From Phaeosaccion multiseriatum (taxonomy: Eukaryota > Ochrophyta, other classes): a stretch of DNA of 64,000 nucleotides. Below, in pieces: positions 24,001 to 54,400 of the stretch. The notes beneath the pieces were generated by a model that was given only the letters and a program-made list of their open reading frames with translations, had not been told where the DNA came from and did not search any database. A program made the position numbers and the translations under genes. The stretch lies in NCBI GenBank assembly GCA_965112735.1, contig OZ218964.1, forward strand, positions 186,001-250,000. The letters run 5' to 3'. Each line of letters opens with the position of its first letter. Position 1 is the first letter of the stretch.

Positions 24001-25676
24001 CCTCCCTCCCTCCCTCCCTCCCTCCCTCCCTCCCTCCCTCCCTCCCCCCAAAGTTCCTTGTACACGGGCCTTGCGCAGCCCCCGAGCACGTACTTGCCAA
24101 GAACGACGATTACTGGACGGCCCTCATGGTGTGCGCCGACGGCGGCTTCACCGAATGCTGCAAGCTCCTCGTCAAAGCAGGCGCCAGCTCCTGTGACTTT
24201 GGCGCAGACGGACAGACTGCGCTGGACCTTGCCGGCCGGGCTAACGAACATATCTGCGTCAGGTGAGGGAGTGAGGCTCTGGTGTGGGGGCGAGCCGTCC
24301 CAATCCTCACTCACACACGCAAATCAACACGGAGCTTTTGAGCACATTTGTTTGTATGTACACCCTCCCAATGCTTGTCCATGCTTGCCCATATGCTTGC
24401 CCATATGCTTGTCCATGCTTGCCCATATGCTTGTCCATGCTTGTCCTCCTTTCCCCAGGTACCTCGCTTCGCTCGCAGCACCGAGCTCAGCGGATTTCTG
24501 GGGGGCGGTGGAGGACGGAGATACCGAGCGAGTGCTCGAGTGGTTGGCCACTAACGGTCACTTGGTGCACGTGGTGAACGACGAAGGGCGGACGCCACTC
24601 TTGGTCACGTGCCTCGCAGGACATCTCGACCTTGCCAACTGCCTGCTGCAGGCAGGGGCCAAGGTGAGAGGGAGGACGAGGGAGGGCGAGCAGGAGGATG
24701 AGGATGAGGAGGATGAGGAGGAGGAGGGGGAGGATGAGGAGGAGGAGAAGGAGGATCGAAGAGGAGGATGGTGGGGAGGAGGAGGGGGAGAAGGCAACCC
24801 ACACACAACCCATCCGAACACGGACGTGCGATGAAGGTCCTCTGAGTCGCGCTGGGCTGGACCATGGAAGACCCCTGAAAGCTTGCTTCCCTTTCTGACC
24901 TCCCCCCCCCCCCCTTCGCATTCTCCGCCTCCTTCCTTTGGTCGATGCCCCTCCTCCTGTACCTTCTCAGGTGGACTTCCAGGACCCGTCGGGTACGTGC
25001 CCCATCGACGTAGCCGTGGTGCTGGGGCGGCTTGACTTGGTCAAGAGCTTGGTTCAGCAGGGGGGCGCGGACCTAGAAGTGGCCAATCAGAAGGGGTGGA
25101 CGCCACTTATGCAGGCAGTCATGACCAGCGATCTGGACATTATTCGGTGAGAAGGGGGAGGATTGAGTCCTCATACTTTCACTTGCTCATTCACTCTCTC
25201 TCTCACTCCCTCACTCACTCATTCACTCACTCACTCACTTACTCACTCACTCACTCACTTACTCACTCACTCACTCACTCACTCACTCACTCACTCAGTC
25301 AGTCAGTCAGAACCCTTTTGATTTGTTGAATTGATTGAGTTGGTCTCTCGATTTAATGATTGCTCCTCTTGGGGATAGGATAGTCCTGACTCTTATCCTC
25401 TCTTGGTCTTGCTTTGTCCGCTCCTTGCTCCTTGCTCTTCGCTCCTCGCGCCCGCGCCATCCTCCCCCGCGGGTACACAGCTTCTTGGTCGACTCGTGCG
25501 CCAGGGTCAACGCCAGCAACAGCGATGGCAGCACGGTACTGGACATTGCTGAGATGGCGGGGAAGAGCCACGTGGTGGAGTATCTGGAGACGAAGGGGGG
25601 CTTCAGTTCCATCGATGTCAGGAAGCAGATCTCGGCCGTGGAGGAGGGCAAGAGGGGCCTCTTTAAGTTGTGGTGA
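21084..25676 (+). CDS. Ankyrin-repeat protein with long charged N terminus
   Basis: Seven exons in phase (21084-22355, 22606-22686, 22863-23147, 24054-24262, 24459-24663, 24971-25146, 25481-25676) give about 807 residues. The first 424 residues are low complexity: a basic start (MAGGKRNKRKAKGG), Ala/Pro/Thr-rich parts, an acidic stretch and Lys-rich helices. The rest is a run of ankyrin repeats, recognised by GRTPLMIACALGFENIV, GWTPLMVACGGGHLNAV, STPLMWACGGGHVEVI, YWTALMVCADGGFTECC, GRTPLLVTCLAGHLDLA and GWTPLMQAVMTSDLDII, each followed by the LLxxGA-type turn, and closing with STVLDIAEMAGKSHVVEYL. It is a protein-interaction scaffold; the partner is unknown. The positively charged N terminus could suit a nuclear or ribonucleoprotein location (inference). 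Repeats are split across exons. Intron 3 contains about 740 bases of CCCT. It has no signal peptide or membrane segment. Confidence 0.8.
23310..24048 (+). repeat. About 740-bp (CCCT)n microsatellite filling ankyrin intron 3
   Basis: Nearly pure CCCT with three phase slips (about 23542, 23744 and 23765) fills most of the intron between 23147 and 24054 and ends six bases before the acceptor AG. It creates frames of 266-386 residues on both strands (PSLP and REGG repeats) that are not genes. Confidence 0.95.
24370..24446 (+). repeat. Minisatellite of TTG(C/T)CCATATGC / TGTCCATGC units in ankyrin intron 4
   Basis: About six imperfect 10-12-base units built on GCTTGCCCATAT and GCTTGTCCAT lie between the exons ending at 24262 and starting at 24459. 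Confidence 0.75.
25190..25312 (+). repeat. (ACTC)n array in ankyrin intron 6
   Basis: ACTC repeats, drifting to AGTC at the right end, occupy the 5' half of the intron between 25146 and 25481. Confidence 0.9.
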
Positions 25677-26204
25677 AGGAATGCAGGAATGGAGGGTAAG
25701 GAGGAGATGAAGAGAGAAGCTAAAGAGGGTGTGTTATGCCGTGTATGGGAGCTCGGAAGGAGGAAAGAGAGGAGGCGAGCTAGGATGGATGGATGGATGT
25801 TCGGAGCGGCTGTGTGACATGACTTGACGGGATAGGACTGGAGGACCGGGGAGGGGAGCAGTTGGTTGTATGTACAGTAATTGTAGCAGGGCCAGTGGGG
25901 TGCTAGGCAGAGCGGAGGGAGAGAGATCCATCGTGTGGTGTGGTGGAGAGAGGGGGGGGCGGGAGCGGCGGATGACGGCAGCGCATCCTTTTTTCTAGTA
26001 GTACTAGTAAAATTAAATCAAGATCGAAAAGAGCAGCAAGAGCTGCCCCACACAAAGAAAAGGCCACGGAGAGAGAGATTAGTCCCTCCCTCACCCCCCA
26101 CCCCTCGCGTCGGCCCTGTAGACTATACCGCAGGCCTCCTAGCTCTACCCTTGACCCTAGCGCAGAGCAAGAAATTTGAGTTTGAGTTTGATTGGCTCCC
26201 ACCA
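25677..26204. other. Convergent intergenic region, ankyrin gene to methyltransferase gene
   Basis: The 528 bases hold both 3' UTRs. A (GGAT)n stretch lies at 25785-25798 and an A/T-richer stretch (TAGTAGTACTAGTAAAATTA) near 25996-26016 could include poly(A) signals. No exon was found. Confidence 0.45.
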
Positions 26205-27687
26205 TCACGGTTCGTCAGGTATCCTCGATGTGTAGATGTGGATGGTGTCGAACGCCAGCGCTGTGTGCTTGGCATGGGGCAGACCAGCCATGCCCATCTG
26301 TACCACGAATTGCTCCGACAGAGGGAAGTCCGCGATGCTCCTCTGCAGGTGCTGGTACTCCTGACAGGCAGGAGCAGCAGGAATCAGTGAGACAGCAGCA
26401 ACAGTTCAGTTGGTGATACAGACGCAACAGTAGCAGGCCCAGCACGGCAGAAATTGCAGGAGCTCAGGATGCAAGGCCAGGGCAGCAGCAAGCCATCTGG
26501 TGCCATCAAAAGGCTCCTGCTTCTCTGTATTGCTCACCTTGGCTTTGCCCGTGAGTCTGCCCACCAGGGGAGCCACAGTCTCGATGAACACCTTGGCCAC
26601 AGGGGCCAGGGCACCGCTGTGGGGCTGCTGCACTTCGAGGATAGACACAATGCCTCCCGGCTTGGCCACACGACGCATCTCCTTCAGAGCCTTCGCCTGA
26701 GAGAATGGAAGAAAGGGGAAGGACCGTCAGTATCTCCCTTGCTTCTTTGCTTGCACCCCTTTTTATTTGCTTTTCAGCTACCCCTCTCTCTCTCTCCTCT
26801 CTCCCCTCTCTCTCTCTCTCTCTCTGTCTCTCATGGTTTCTGTTTCGTACCCTATTTTCGACATTTCGAATGCCGAAGGCCATGGTGACCTTATCGTAGG
26901 AGTCGTTGTCCACGTCCTCCAGGTGCTGGGCGTCCCCGAGCTGTAGCTTCACCTGCGAGTGGACGAGTGCACACAGAGACAGTGTGTGCCCGAAGCAGGG
27001 CAAGGAGAGATGAAGACGGCTCTCTCTCCAGGCATAGGCACAGGACACAGGGAAGGACGCACCAGCACACAACCCCCCACCCCCCCCCCACCTTGCGCTT
27101 GAGGCCCTCCTGCTTGGCCTTCTCCTTGCCCACTCGGATCATGTTGACGCTAGGGTCGATGCCCAGCACCTTGCCCCCGGCATCTGCGTCCACCGCCTGC
27201 ATCCGCCTGGCCACCATCAGCGCCACGTCTGCGGTGCCTGTGGCCAGATCGAGCACTTTGTCTCCAGGCTTGAGCTGCCAGAGACCAGCGGGAAGGTGGG
27301 GGGGGGGGGTGGGGAGAGATCGAGGGGGAAGCATAGGTGATGCGGCAGCCACAGAGGCAAAATACTACAAGAATCCTGTTGGGGTTCTCCTCCTTCAACC
27401 CTGTATTGATTGGGCCTATTCCGGCCGCTTACCTCCAAACTATCGATGAGATTCTCTCTGAACCAGCCATCCAACCCCATCGTCATAACCTTATTGATCA
27501 GGTCGTACTTTCCCGCAATGTCGTCGAACATGTGGCCGCTCCCCATGGCCTTCCCGCCCCTGCCACCCCGTCCCAGCTGCTCATCCAAATTAAGATGTGC
27601 AAACTTGTTTTGTTGCTGGAGAATGAAGCCCACCACAACCGCAAGGCCCGCAGCGAGAAGACACAGGAGTCCCTTGCACACCTTCAT
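26205..27687 (-). CDS. UbiE/MenG/COQ5-family quinone C-methyltransferase
   Basis: Five exons, all joined in phase 0 (27687-27433, 27274-27092, 26952-26851, 26696-26538, 26360-26205), give 284 residues. The body matches the UbiE family of SAM-dependent methyltransferases that methylate the ring of ubiquinone, menaquinone or phylloquinone precursors: MFDDIAGKYDLINKVMTMG (the family's FDxIAxxYDxxN signature), then motif I KVLDLATGTADVALMVA, the acidic IDPSVNM strand, the motif II region GDAQHLEDVDNDSYDKVTMA, AFGIRNV, and RVAKPGGIVSILEV. The start was taken at a Met followed by a hydrophobic leader (LLCLLAAGLAVVVGFIL) that could be a signal peptide or anchor, as expected for entry to a complex plastid, but no ASAFAP-like cleavage motif is visible. 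The last exon departs from the usual GIVALHxG ending (AFDTIHIYTSRIPDEP). Whether this is plastid MenG, mitochondrial COQ5 or a divergent paralogue is open. Confidence 0.75.
26409..26421 (+). repeat. Dispersed 13-mer GTTGGTGATACAG, copy 1
   Basis: Exact copy in the fourth intron of the methyltransferase gene. It is followed by ACGCAACAG and sits in a CAG-rich context like the other copies. Confidence 0.7.
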
Positions 27688-28129
27688 CGCCCCTGCCTCT
27701 TCTGCTGCAGCAGTGCTGCTGCTGCGCGCCCTGCTCTCTGTGCCCTGCTGACCACCGACTTGCCTCCTCTCCCCTCCCCACGCCTTTCTTCTTCTACTGC
27801 TTCTCTGGTCAGAAAGATGTCGCTCCTTTATTCACTACACATTGGAATCATCTTCAACACAGAAGGGATGGCAGAAGCAGAAGGGAACCTGGATATCGAA
27901 GGGCTGGGTCACCACACATGGATAACCAATTGTCGCTTCTCACAGATGGGGAGGAAACGCCCCCGCGTGACACGATGGGTGCAAGCACACACACGAAGGC
28001 ACAAACACGAAGCCAACGACCGAATAGCAAGATAATAGACGACTCCCCCTTCTATGGCAAAGGGGGGAGCCTCTTGGGGAGGTGCCTCCCGATTCCGGGT
28101 TGCGTGTCTTTGAAAAAAAGGGTGACCCG
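27688..28129. promoter_or_regulatory. Divergent promoter region, methyltransferase and ARM-like genes
   Basis: The 442 bases separate the minus-strand methyltransferase start from the first plus-strand exon of the giant ARM-like gene. No canonical promoter motif was recognised. If the ARM-like gene starts further upstream, part of this would be its 5' UTR. Confidence 0.45.
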
Positions 28130-46780
<18,651 letters not shown>

Positions 46781-47127
46781 TCTGACCATGTTGCTTGTCC
46801 TCCGCTCCGTCTTGTAAGTAGCTGATGGGCCTCCGTGCCTTCCCTCTGTATTGATGGCTCGGCACTCCATCCATGGACATTGAATGGTTGCCCCAGACCT
46901 CTTAACTAGCTCCACTCCTTTCATGGCAGGGAAGGCGCCAAGGCCGCTTGGATTTCGAGCATGTAAAGCTAATAATGAATCTACTAGCATGCTTGCACAA
47001 CGTAGGTACGGAGTATCGAAGCGAGCAGGAGGTTGCCCGCCAAGTCCCCCTTCCCCTTCCACATCCACGCCGCGTTCATGTACCTCGAGGCTTGAGGGGA
47101 AAGGATACAGCAATGACTCTTATTCGA
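46781..47127. other. Convergent intergenic region, ARM-like gene to PKS gene
   Basis: The 347 bases hold the 3' UTRs of both genes. No exon was recognised. The minus strand just beyond the PKS stop has no AATAAA; weaker A/T-rich stretches occur near 46965-46985 and 47115-47135. Confidence 0.45.
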
Positions 47128-48430
47128 TTATTTGTTAGTTACTTGTAAGTATCGTTGATGAAGGGCCTGCTGAGCTCTCATCATGGTCAAGACGAGAGTC
47201 GACCCGTTCCAGCTTGAGTTGCTGAGCCCGGCCTCTTGCGCATTCAGAATCTGTTGGAAGCACCTCTCAGCCAGCGGGCTCGGCATGTAGACTTCGTGTA
47301 GCGGCGGCACGTCGTCAACCAGAGGCCGCAGGAAGTAGCTCAACGCGGGAAGCAAATTCCTCGAGGCGAGAAAGTCTTCTGTAGAGAGGATTCGAGGCCG
47401 TGTGCCGCCGGCACTCTCGACTGCCAGTTGGAGCGTCTCTGGTGTAATGTTAAAGGCCTCACAGGCGGTGTTATACACCGCCGGTGCTGGTGGTGTATGA
47501 CTGCTGCGCCTACCAACTCCCGTACTTGCCACTCGCGGCTGTGCACTGAGCCGGACGATGACCTGCGACACCAAGTCAACCGGAGTGGCGTTCATAGCGT
47601 GCGCCACAACCTCCCCGTGCTTGCTTGCCTGCTCAATCATGGACGTGAACACGTCCCCGCGCGTGGGGGCAAATCCTGTGGAGGTGTGCCCTGCGACGAC
47701 TGGGACTCTGTAAACACTGACGTCCAGGCCCTCCTGCCCTGCCTGCGTGACGAGCTTCTCTGCTACCCACTTCAGGGTTTGGGGGAAACGAGACAAACAG
47801 CGAGAAGGTGTGAGCATAGCGTGATAAGAGGGTAGAGAGCAAGAGTAACGCAGCACTGTCCATGATCGTACCTTGCTTTGGTAGTACCCGAGCTGCTTGC
47901 CGAGCGTGCACCCCGAGGCAGGAGCTGCAGTCATGTCTCCCAAGGGCGCGTCGGCGGGTATCCTCCCGTCCTCGTTGGCCATGTCCGGAGTTAGAGCAGC
48001 TATTGTGGACACCATGTGCAGCGTCTTCAAAGATTTCGTAGCAGCGAAGCTGAGCACATGAAGAGTCCCCAGTACGTTCGGCGCGAACAGCTGCGCATAG
48101 CTCTTGGAGTAGCTGATGAGAGCGGCCGAGTGGTAAACGAGAGTCACTGTGCTGGCCAGGCGCTGATACACTTCTTTGGAAAGCCCGAGAGTCGGAGAAG
48201 TGATATTCCCCTTGTAGACCATCAGCCTCGCTCTTTCCGACTCGCGTAGAGTAAGCTTGGCTTCTTTCAAGCCGAACAGAGTGCGCTGCATGGCGTCCTT
48301 ATCATCCAAAGCGCGAACAATGCAGTGCACAGTCGACTGAGGGTGAGCATGCAGCAAGTCCACCAGCAGATACCGCCCTACGAATCCTGTCACGCCTGTG
48401 AGCAGGATGGACTCTGCTACTGGTGTGCTC
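47128..48430 (-). other. Terminal thioester reductase (SDR-type) domain of the PKS
   Basis: The extended SDR motif TGVTGFVGRYLL lies near 48400-48376, followed by VHCIVRA, VYHSAALISY, PNVLGTLHVLSFA, MVSTIAAL and YYQSKWVAEKLV, where the YxxxK-type active site is completed across the 47770-47871 intron. These domains release the ACP-bound chain by NAD(P)H reduction to an aldehyde, sometimes further to an alcohol. The domain is full length to the stop codon. Confidence 0.85.
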
Positions 48431-51400
48431 AACCTCACACCTCCTGCTGATGCCTGCCACGCCATTTCCCGTATCGTGGCGGCGATTTCGCTCGGCAGAT
48501 ACGCATCCGCCCACAGATCCGGAGCTTCTCGCTTACCCACAAGATCCGCCTCGAACTCTCCGTCAGCGCCGTTGCGACTGTGGGCTCTTCGCGACATACG
48601 CACCGCGGGCACCCCTTCGAGCAGCACATCGTCCGTCTGCTGCAGCCCGGGACCAATGAGAGTTCCCGGAGACACGCCGCAAGCACGGGGAAGAGACGCC
48701 GAGGCAGCAACAATGGATCCTGCCCCTACCGTCACCCTTCGGCCAACCTGAACCTTCTCAAATAGAACACAACAGGTGGTGCTTTCCTCGCTGTGAGCTG
48801 GAAGCGCCCTCCCTTCTTCCACGCTCCCAGTCACGCTGTAATCAAAGGGTAGAGACGCCGAGTCGCCTGCCCCCGCTGTCGCCCTTCGTCCAAGAAGGAC
48901 CTTCTCAAGCAGACTACAGCAATTGGTGCTTTCGTCACTGCGAGCTGGAAGCCCCCTCCCTCTTTCCACATGCACGACTCGTCGGGCATCGACCACGCAG
49001 TCCCTATCCACAACGCTTCCTGCCCCCAAGTGCACCAAATCGAAGCTGGACAGGCCATCCGTTGCAAGCACCACCGCATCTTTGCCCACTTCAGCTCCCA
49101 TGGCTCGTAACCACAAGGAGTGTGCTGCAGTGCCAGCGAGGCCGTTGACACCACTCTGTCTGGCTACCTGCGTGAACATAGTGCTGAACAAGTCTCTGTG
49201 GAACGTCACGCCCCCGACGGCCGCGTAGCAACCTGCGCGAGCTCGGCCAACGACGCCCCACTTCAGCACCACAGCCCACACAATCATAGCCATACTGAGT
49301 GACAAGAGAATCACAGGCGACATGACCAGAGCCAGCCACCTACCCACCGCAGTCACAAGCCACTGGGCCAACAGGGTGCTCGCGTACACACTGGTGAATT
49401 GAAACAGAAGAATGGCAACAGGAGCCACGATGGAGTACATCATGGTTCCCGCACCAGCCCACCACGCGAGTCCCCCACCCGCCCGAGGCTCCTGCTGCTG
49501 CTCATGCCGCTTGTGAAGCTTGACTCGTGTCACTAGGTCGCCACTGCGAAGAGTTCTCTCTCGCACCTTCGGATCGAAGGACGTCGATGAAGACGCACAC
49601 GTCAATGGACCGACCACAGAAGTATCGCAAAGCTCAGACCCCGGACACAGACAGGATCCTGCTGCTGTCACCGTGCAAGCTCCAAGCTTGACTGTCCCTG
49701 TATATCCTTGCGCCCGGGTGGCGAAGCTCCCCGACGCCACAGAGTGAGACCCCAGATCTAGCAAAGCAGGGTCCAGCACAGGGGAAGGAGCGCTCACTTT
49801 GGCAGTCCAGGCGACGCGAGCGCCCAGAGAACGAAGCCATATGACCATGCCAGGCCCTCCTGAGTGCAGAACCATGGACCGGGGGTACACCAGTCGCATC
49901 ATCACGTCGACAGCATGGACCTCTTGCCCCGTGACGCCGCGGCCACTGCTGCGGCTGCTGATGGCAGCAAGGGCTCCCAAGCATCGCCTCAGAGCGACAC
50001 TCATGGCGGTCATGCAGATGCCCGCAACTGAATAGGACAAGGCCAGAATCAGCATTGGCTTCGCCAGATACTGCTCCGTTGTCAGCTCCTTCAGCGGCGC
50101 GAGAGTGTCCACAAAACCAAGGGCGATGGGAAGCAGCGGCACCAGCGCCAGATCGAAGGTGGCGGCACATGCAGCCACGAGGTAGCCCACGTCGAGGGAG
50201 CGATAGTCCGGCACATAGCGTCCAAGCTGAGGCACGTACGTGAATAGGCCCCACGCTTTACTCATCTCCCCCCAGAAAAAGTACGCGGGTATACTCGCGG
50301 CCGCCATGCAAACTGCGGCCAGCGCGAAGCCAACCACAGTTCTCATGACGTCTTTCACGAGTGTAGCTGCAGGGTCATTCACACTGGGCAGCAGGGAGCT
50401 GCTCCCCATCCTATCAGCATTGTCGTCGCACTGCTTGGCCGGAGAGCCCCCCCACTCTGTGCAAGGGGCAAGGGGCCCACACCGCCCGCTGACCACCGTG
50501 GACGGTCGCAAGCGTACCATTTCGCCCATGGTTGTGCCTCCAAACACCTGAGACGATGCCCCCAACACGCAATCTGCGCCAACGGTGATTTGTCGGAGAA
50601 GGAGATGGTGGTCCTCTATCACCGCAGGCCGAACCCGACAAAACTCCTCCACAGTGGACTGCCGCCCCAAGTGCACCAAGTCGAACTCCGATACCGACAC
50701 CGAATGCAGGCGACACCCATGCCCAATCTTCGCTCCGAGTGCGCGAAGCCACCATGTCCACACCACACTCCCATGCAGCGGCAGCCGCTGCAACGCAAAG
50801 TCCGTCACGCGATCCACAAAGAGCCAGCGGAAGTAGTACCCGCTATTGATGGGATAAGACCCCGCCCGGTACCTGCCAATGACCACCCACTTGGTCAGCG
50901 TCACCACCGCCATGAGCAGAAGAGCCCACGAGAGGAAAGCGAGAGGTACACAGGCCAGCGCGGTCCACCTGCCCCACTTGTCTAGCACAATCGAGTCAAG
51001 GGCGATGACAGCGGGCAGCGCAGACGCGGCGACCAGCAGCGAGCTGTAAACCATCGCCACGATGCCCATGCAGAAGCTGACAATGTCGGAGGAGGACGAG
51101 CCAACGTAGTCAGCATCCCTGCCGTCCAGAGCACGGTCACCATCTTCTCTCTCGTCAGCATCACTGGCGTCCAGAGCACTGTAGCCTTCTCTCCTCTCGT
51201 CCTCCCGCACAGCAGCGGCGTCGCTGGAGTCTGCTTTGATCACCACGCCCACACCTCTATTGTCTTCTAAAGGAAATAAAAGCCCCAGTATATGCCGCGC
51301 GATATCTGCCGGTGTCGGGTGTTCGATCGAAATCGAAGGCGGTAGACTAAAGCCGACCCACGCGGAGAGTCGGTTGACAATCTCCACCGAAGCCAACGAG

Positions 51401-54400
51401 TCCACACCGGCCTCCATGAGGAGGGTGGAATCATGAATCAGACCACCTTCGTCTCCAATGCAGTGCTCCACAACCTGCTTCACCTTGTTCACGACCATCG
51501 CCTGGCGCGCCACCGGTGGCAGGTCCAACAACTCCTCATGTAGCTCCGAAGTTCCTTCTCCTGCTTCCAGATCCCCCTTTACATCGCCCAAAAGCCCTTC
51601 GAGCATGTGAACACGCCCACCTCTCGTGGCCTTCCCATACATGGCCCAGTCCATCCCAGGCAGGATGGACACATCACCCAAAGACGCTGAAGACGCTGAC
51701 GACATCACAGCGGCATCTAAGGCAGCCATGCCCAGCTCAGCTGACACCGTGCCCACACCCGCAAGCTCCAACTGCTTTTGAACGATATCGAGCTGGGCGG
51801 CCATACCAACGTCAGCCCACGGTCCCCACTGCAATGACATCCCTGCGAGGCCGAGGTGTCGCCTGTGCCGCATCAAACCGTCCACAGCCGCGTTCGCCGC
51901 AGCGTAGTTGGCCTGTCCAGCGTTGCCCAGTACTCCAGCCATGGATGTGAAGCACACAAAGAAATCCAGGCTTGAGGCGTGATCCTCCTCCCTCGACCAA
52001 CTCAAAGAAAGCTCGTGCAAGTTGACCGCTCCCTGCACCTTCGGTCGGAAGACGTTCGTCACGCTCTCCGCCGTCTGCTCTCCCATCAGCTTATCATCCA
52101 ACACCCCGGCAGCATGCACCACGCCGCGCACAGGGGGCAGCAGAGGCAGCACGCCCCCCAGGCAAGTCCGAAGTGCCTCAGCATCAGCAACATCACACGT
52201 AGGAGTATGGATCAGCTCCACCTTGTTCTGAAGCTGCTGCCATTGTTCTGTCATGCTCTCGGCGACCTTCCCACTCCTCGACAGCAGCACAAGGTGACGA
52301 GCGCCCCTCGACGCGAGGTGCTGAGCAGTCACGAGGCCGAGAGCCCCCAGACCGCCGCTGATGACGTACGTGCCATCGGACACGACTGGTACACCATACA
52401 AGGGGTTGGTCAGCACCACCTTGCCGATGTGCTTCGCTTGGCTCATGAGTACCATGGCCTTCTGAGTATCCTCCCTCATGTCAAAGGGTATGGTTGGTAA
52501 GGGCTTCACATTGCCAGACATGCAGTCCTCAGCCAGATGCTGCAGCTCGTCGCTTATCCAGCCCGGCTCACCCGCCGAAAAGTCGACATCGATAATGGCG
52601 CCCACAGCGACGAGGTTGTACCTCACATCGGGCCGGGCGGTGCGCATCTGGTCGTGATTCCACACGCCTCGCTTGCCAATCTCGACGAATGTACCACCCT
52701 CGCTTAGCATGGCCAGCGAGAAGGGAATGAAGTCGTCGCTCAGAGAGTTGAGCACCACATCGACCTTCACCTCCCCCATGGACAGCTTGAACGCCTCTGC
52801 GTCTCGCGATGACGCAATGTGCTCCACTCCCAAGCTCCGGAGGAAGTCATGCTTCACAGCAGCACCAGCAGTGGCGTACACCTCTGCGCCGACCCGCTGA
52901 GCATACTGCACGGCAGCAAGGCCCACACCGCCCGATGCAGCGTGAATCAGCACCTTCTCTCCAGCCTTGAGGTCGTGGAAGGCCTTCACCACCGTCAAGC
53001 ACACGGTGGGAAGTGCAGCGGCCTGCTCGAAGCTCAGCACGGCCGGCATCACAGCCAGGCACGCATCACTCGTCGTCATATGACTGCGCAAACATCCTCC
53101 GTCCGCAAAGCCAAACACTGCGTCGCCGACACGGAAGCGCGAGCTTCCTCCGACTCTGATCACCTCCCCGGCGAACTCGGAGCAAGGATCCCCAGGATCG
53201 CCAGGGTACATGCCAAGCACATTAAGCACGTCCCGGAAGTTCAGGCCAACAGCCCTGACTGCCACCTCTACGATGCTGCCAGCTGGGTCAAGGAGCTCAT
53301 GTTTGCCCACATCAACATCATCGCGAAGGAGAAAGGCATTGGCTATACTACCTCTTGCCCTAAGCTCCAGGGAAAACGGAAGATTCAAAGCTGGGCGTGC
53401 AAGCCGAGGCATCCAGCACTGACCATCGCGTACCCACACATCTTCTGTGGTGCCAGGGAAGGCCAAGCCTAAGGCAACCTCGCTGTCTGAGGCCTCCTTG
53501 TCGCTCAGGTCCACCACGCGAATCTGCATGTAAGGGTGCTCCATCCTTGCAGTCCGCACCAAACCTGCCACCCAGCTGTGACGCCAGTCCTCGCCGCTGT
53601 CGACGCCTCTCGTCAAAACCGTCAGGGGCATATTCGACGTAGTCGACAGGCTCCTGAGTAGAGCCATCAGGGCGTAAGCCGCTCGTGCTTGCTGGCCCCC
53701 TTCTGCGTCTTCTTCGCCAGCTCCGGGTATCAGCACGTACAAGACGCGAGCCCACTCATCCTCTCCAAGAAGAAGAGCATCATCATCCCCGGAGACGTCT
53801 ACCCCCCCATATCGAGTGTGGACGTGCACGTTCTGCGGAACGCAGCGCCGCACTACAGCCATAATTGCAGTCTCTCCCTCCCTCTCGTCCTGTGGAATAA
53901 CCACCAGCCACTTCTGTGGCGGCGCCGCCTCAGCAGGGTCAGTATCACTACCAGGGGCCTCCTCCTGTGTAGACGGTTCAGCAGCCTGCCACTCCAATGC
54001 GTACATTGCACGACGAACGGGGCTGGCACGCACAAAGCCCCTCGCCCGCTGCACACGGAAGCCCCGCATCTCCACGAGCACCTCTTTGCAGTCGAAGTCT
54101 GCAATGCGGATGTCAACCTTGACGCTGCCCGCCACTGACTGGACCTCAGTCAGCTTCGTGTGCACCCACACGTTCTTTCCCGTCATGGAGGCGGACACGA
54201 TCACCTCGTCAAAGCCAGCAGGTAGGAATGGAGAGCTCCCCCCCTCCTTGAGCAGCTTCCTTGGCAGCGCTTGCATGATGGCATGGGTAGCATTGTCCAG
54301 CACCGCGGGGTGCAGAGCAAAGCCCTTCATCTCCCACGGCTCGCACAGCTCCTCATCCATGGCACACACGGCCGACAGAACCTCTCCGTCCCCTCCGTAC

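Noticed and set aside
23143-24834. Frames of 266-545 residues on both strands made of PSLP, REGG or LPPS repeats
   Set aside because: They are translations of the CCCT microsatellite, open in all frames because CCCT and GGGA contain no stops. Only the ankyrin exons at 24054, 24459 and 24971 in this span have domain support.
47770-47871. Treating the 34 in-frame codons inside the thioester reductase as protein
   Set aside because: The segment has GT-AG ends, and removing it restores the conserved YYQSKWVAEKL motif, so it was taken as an intron.
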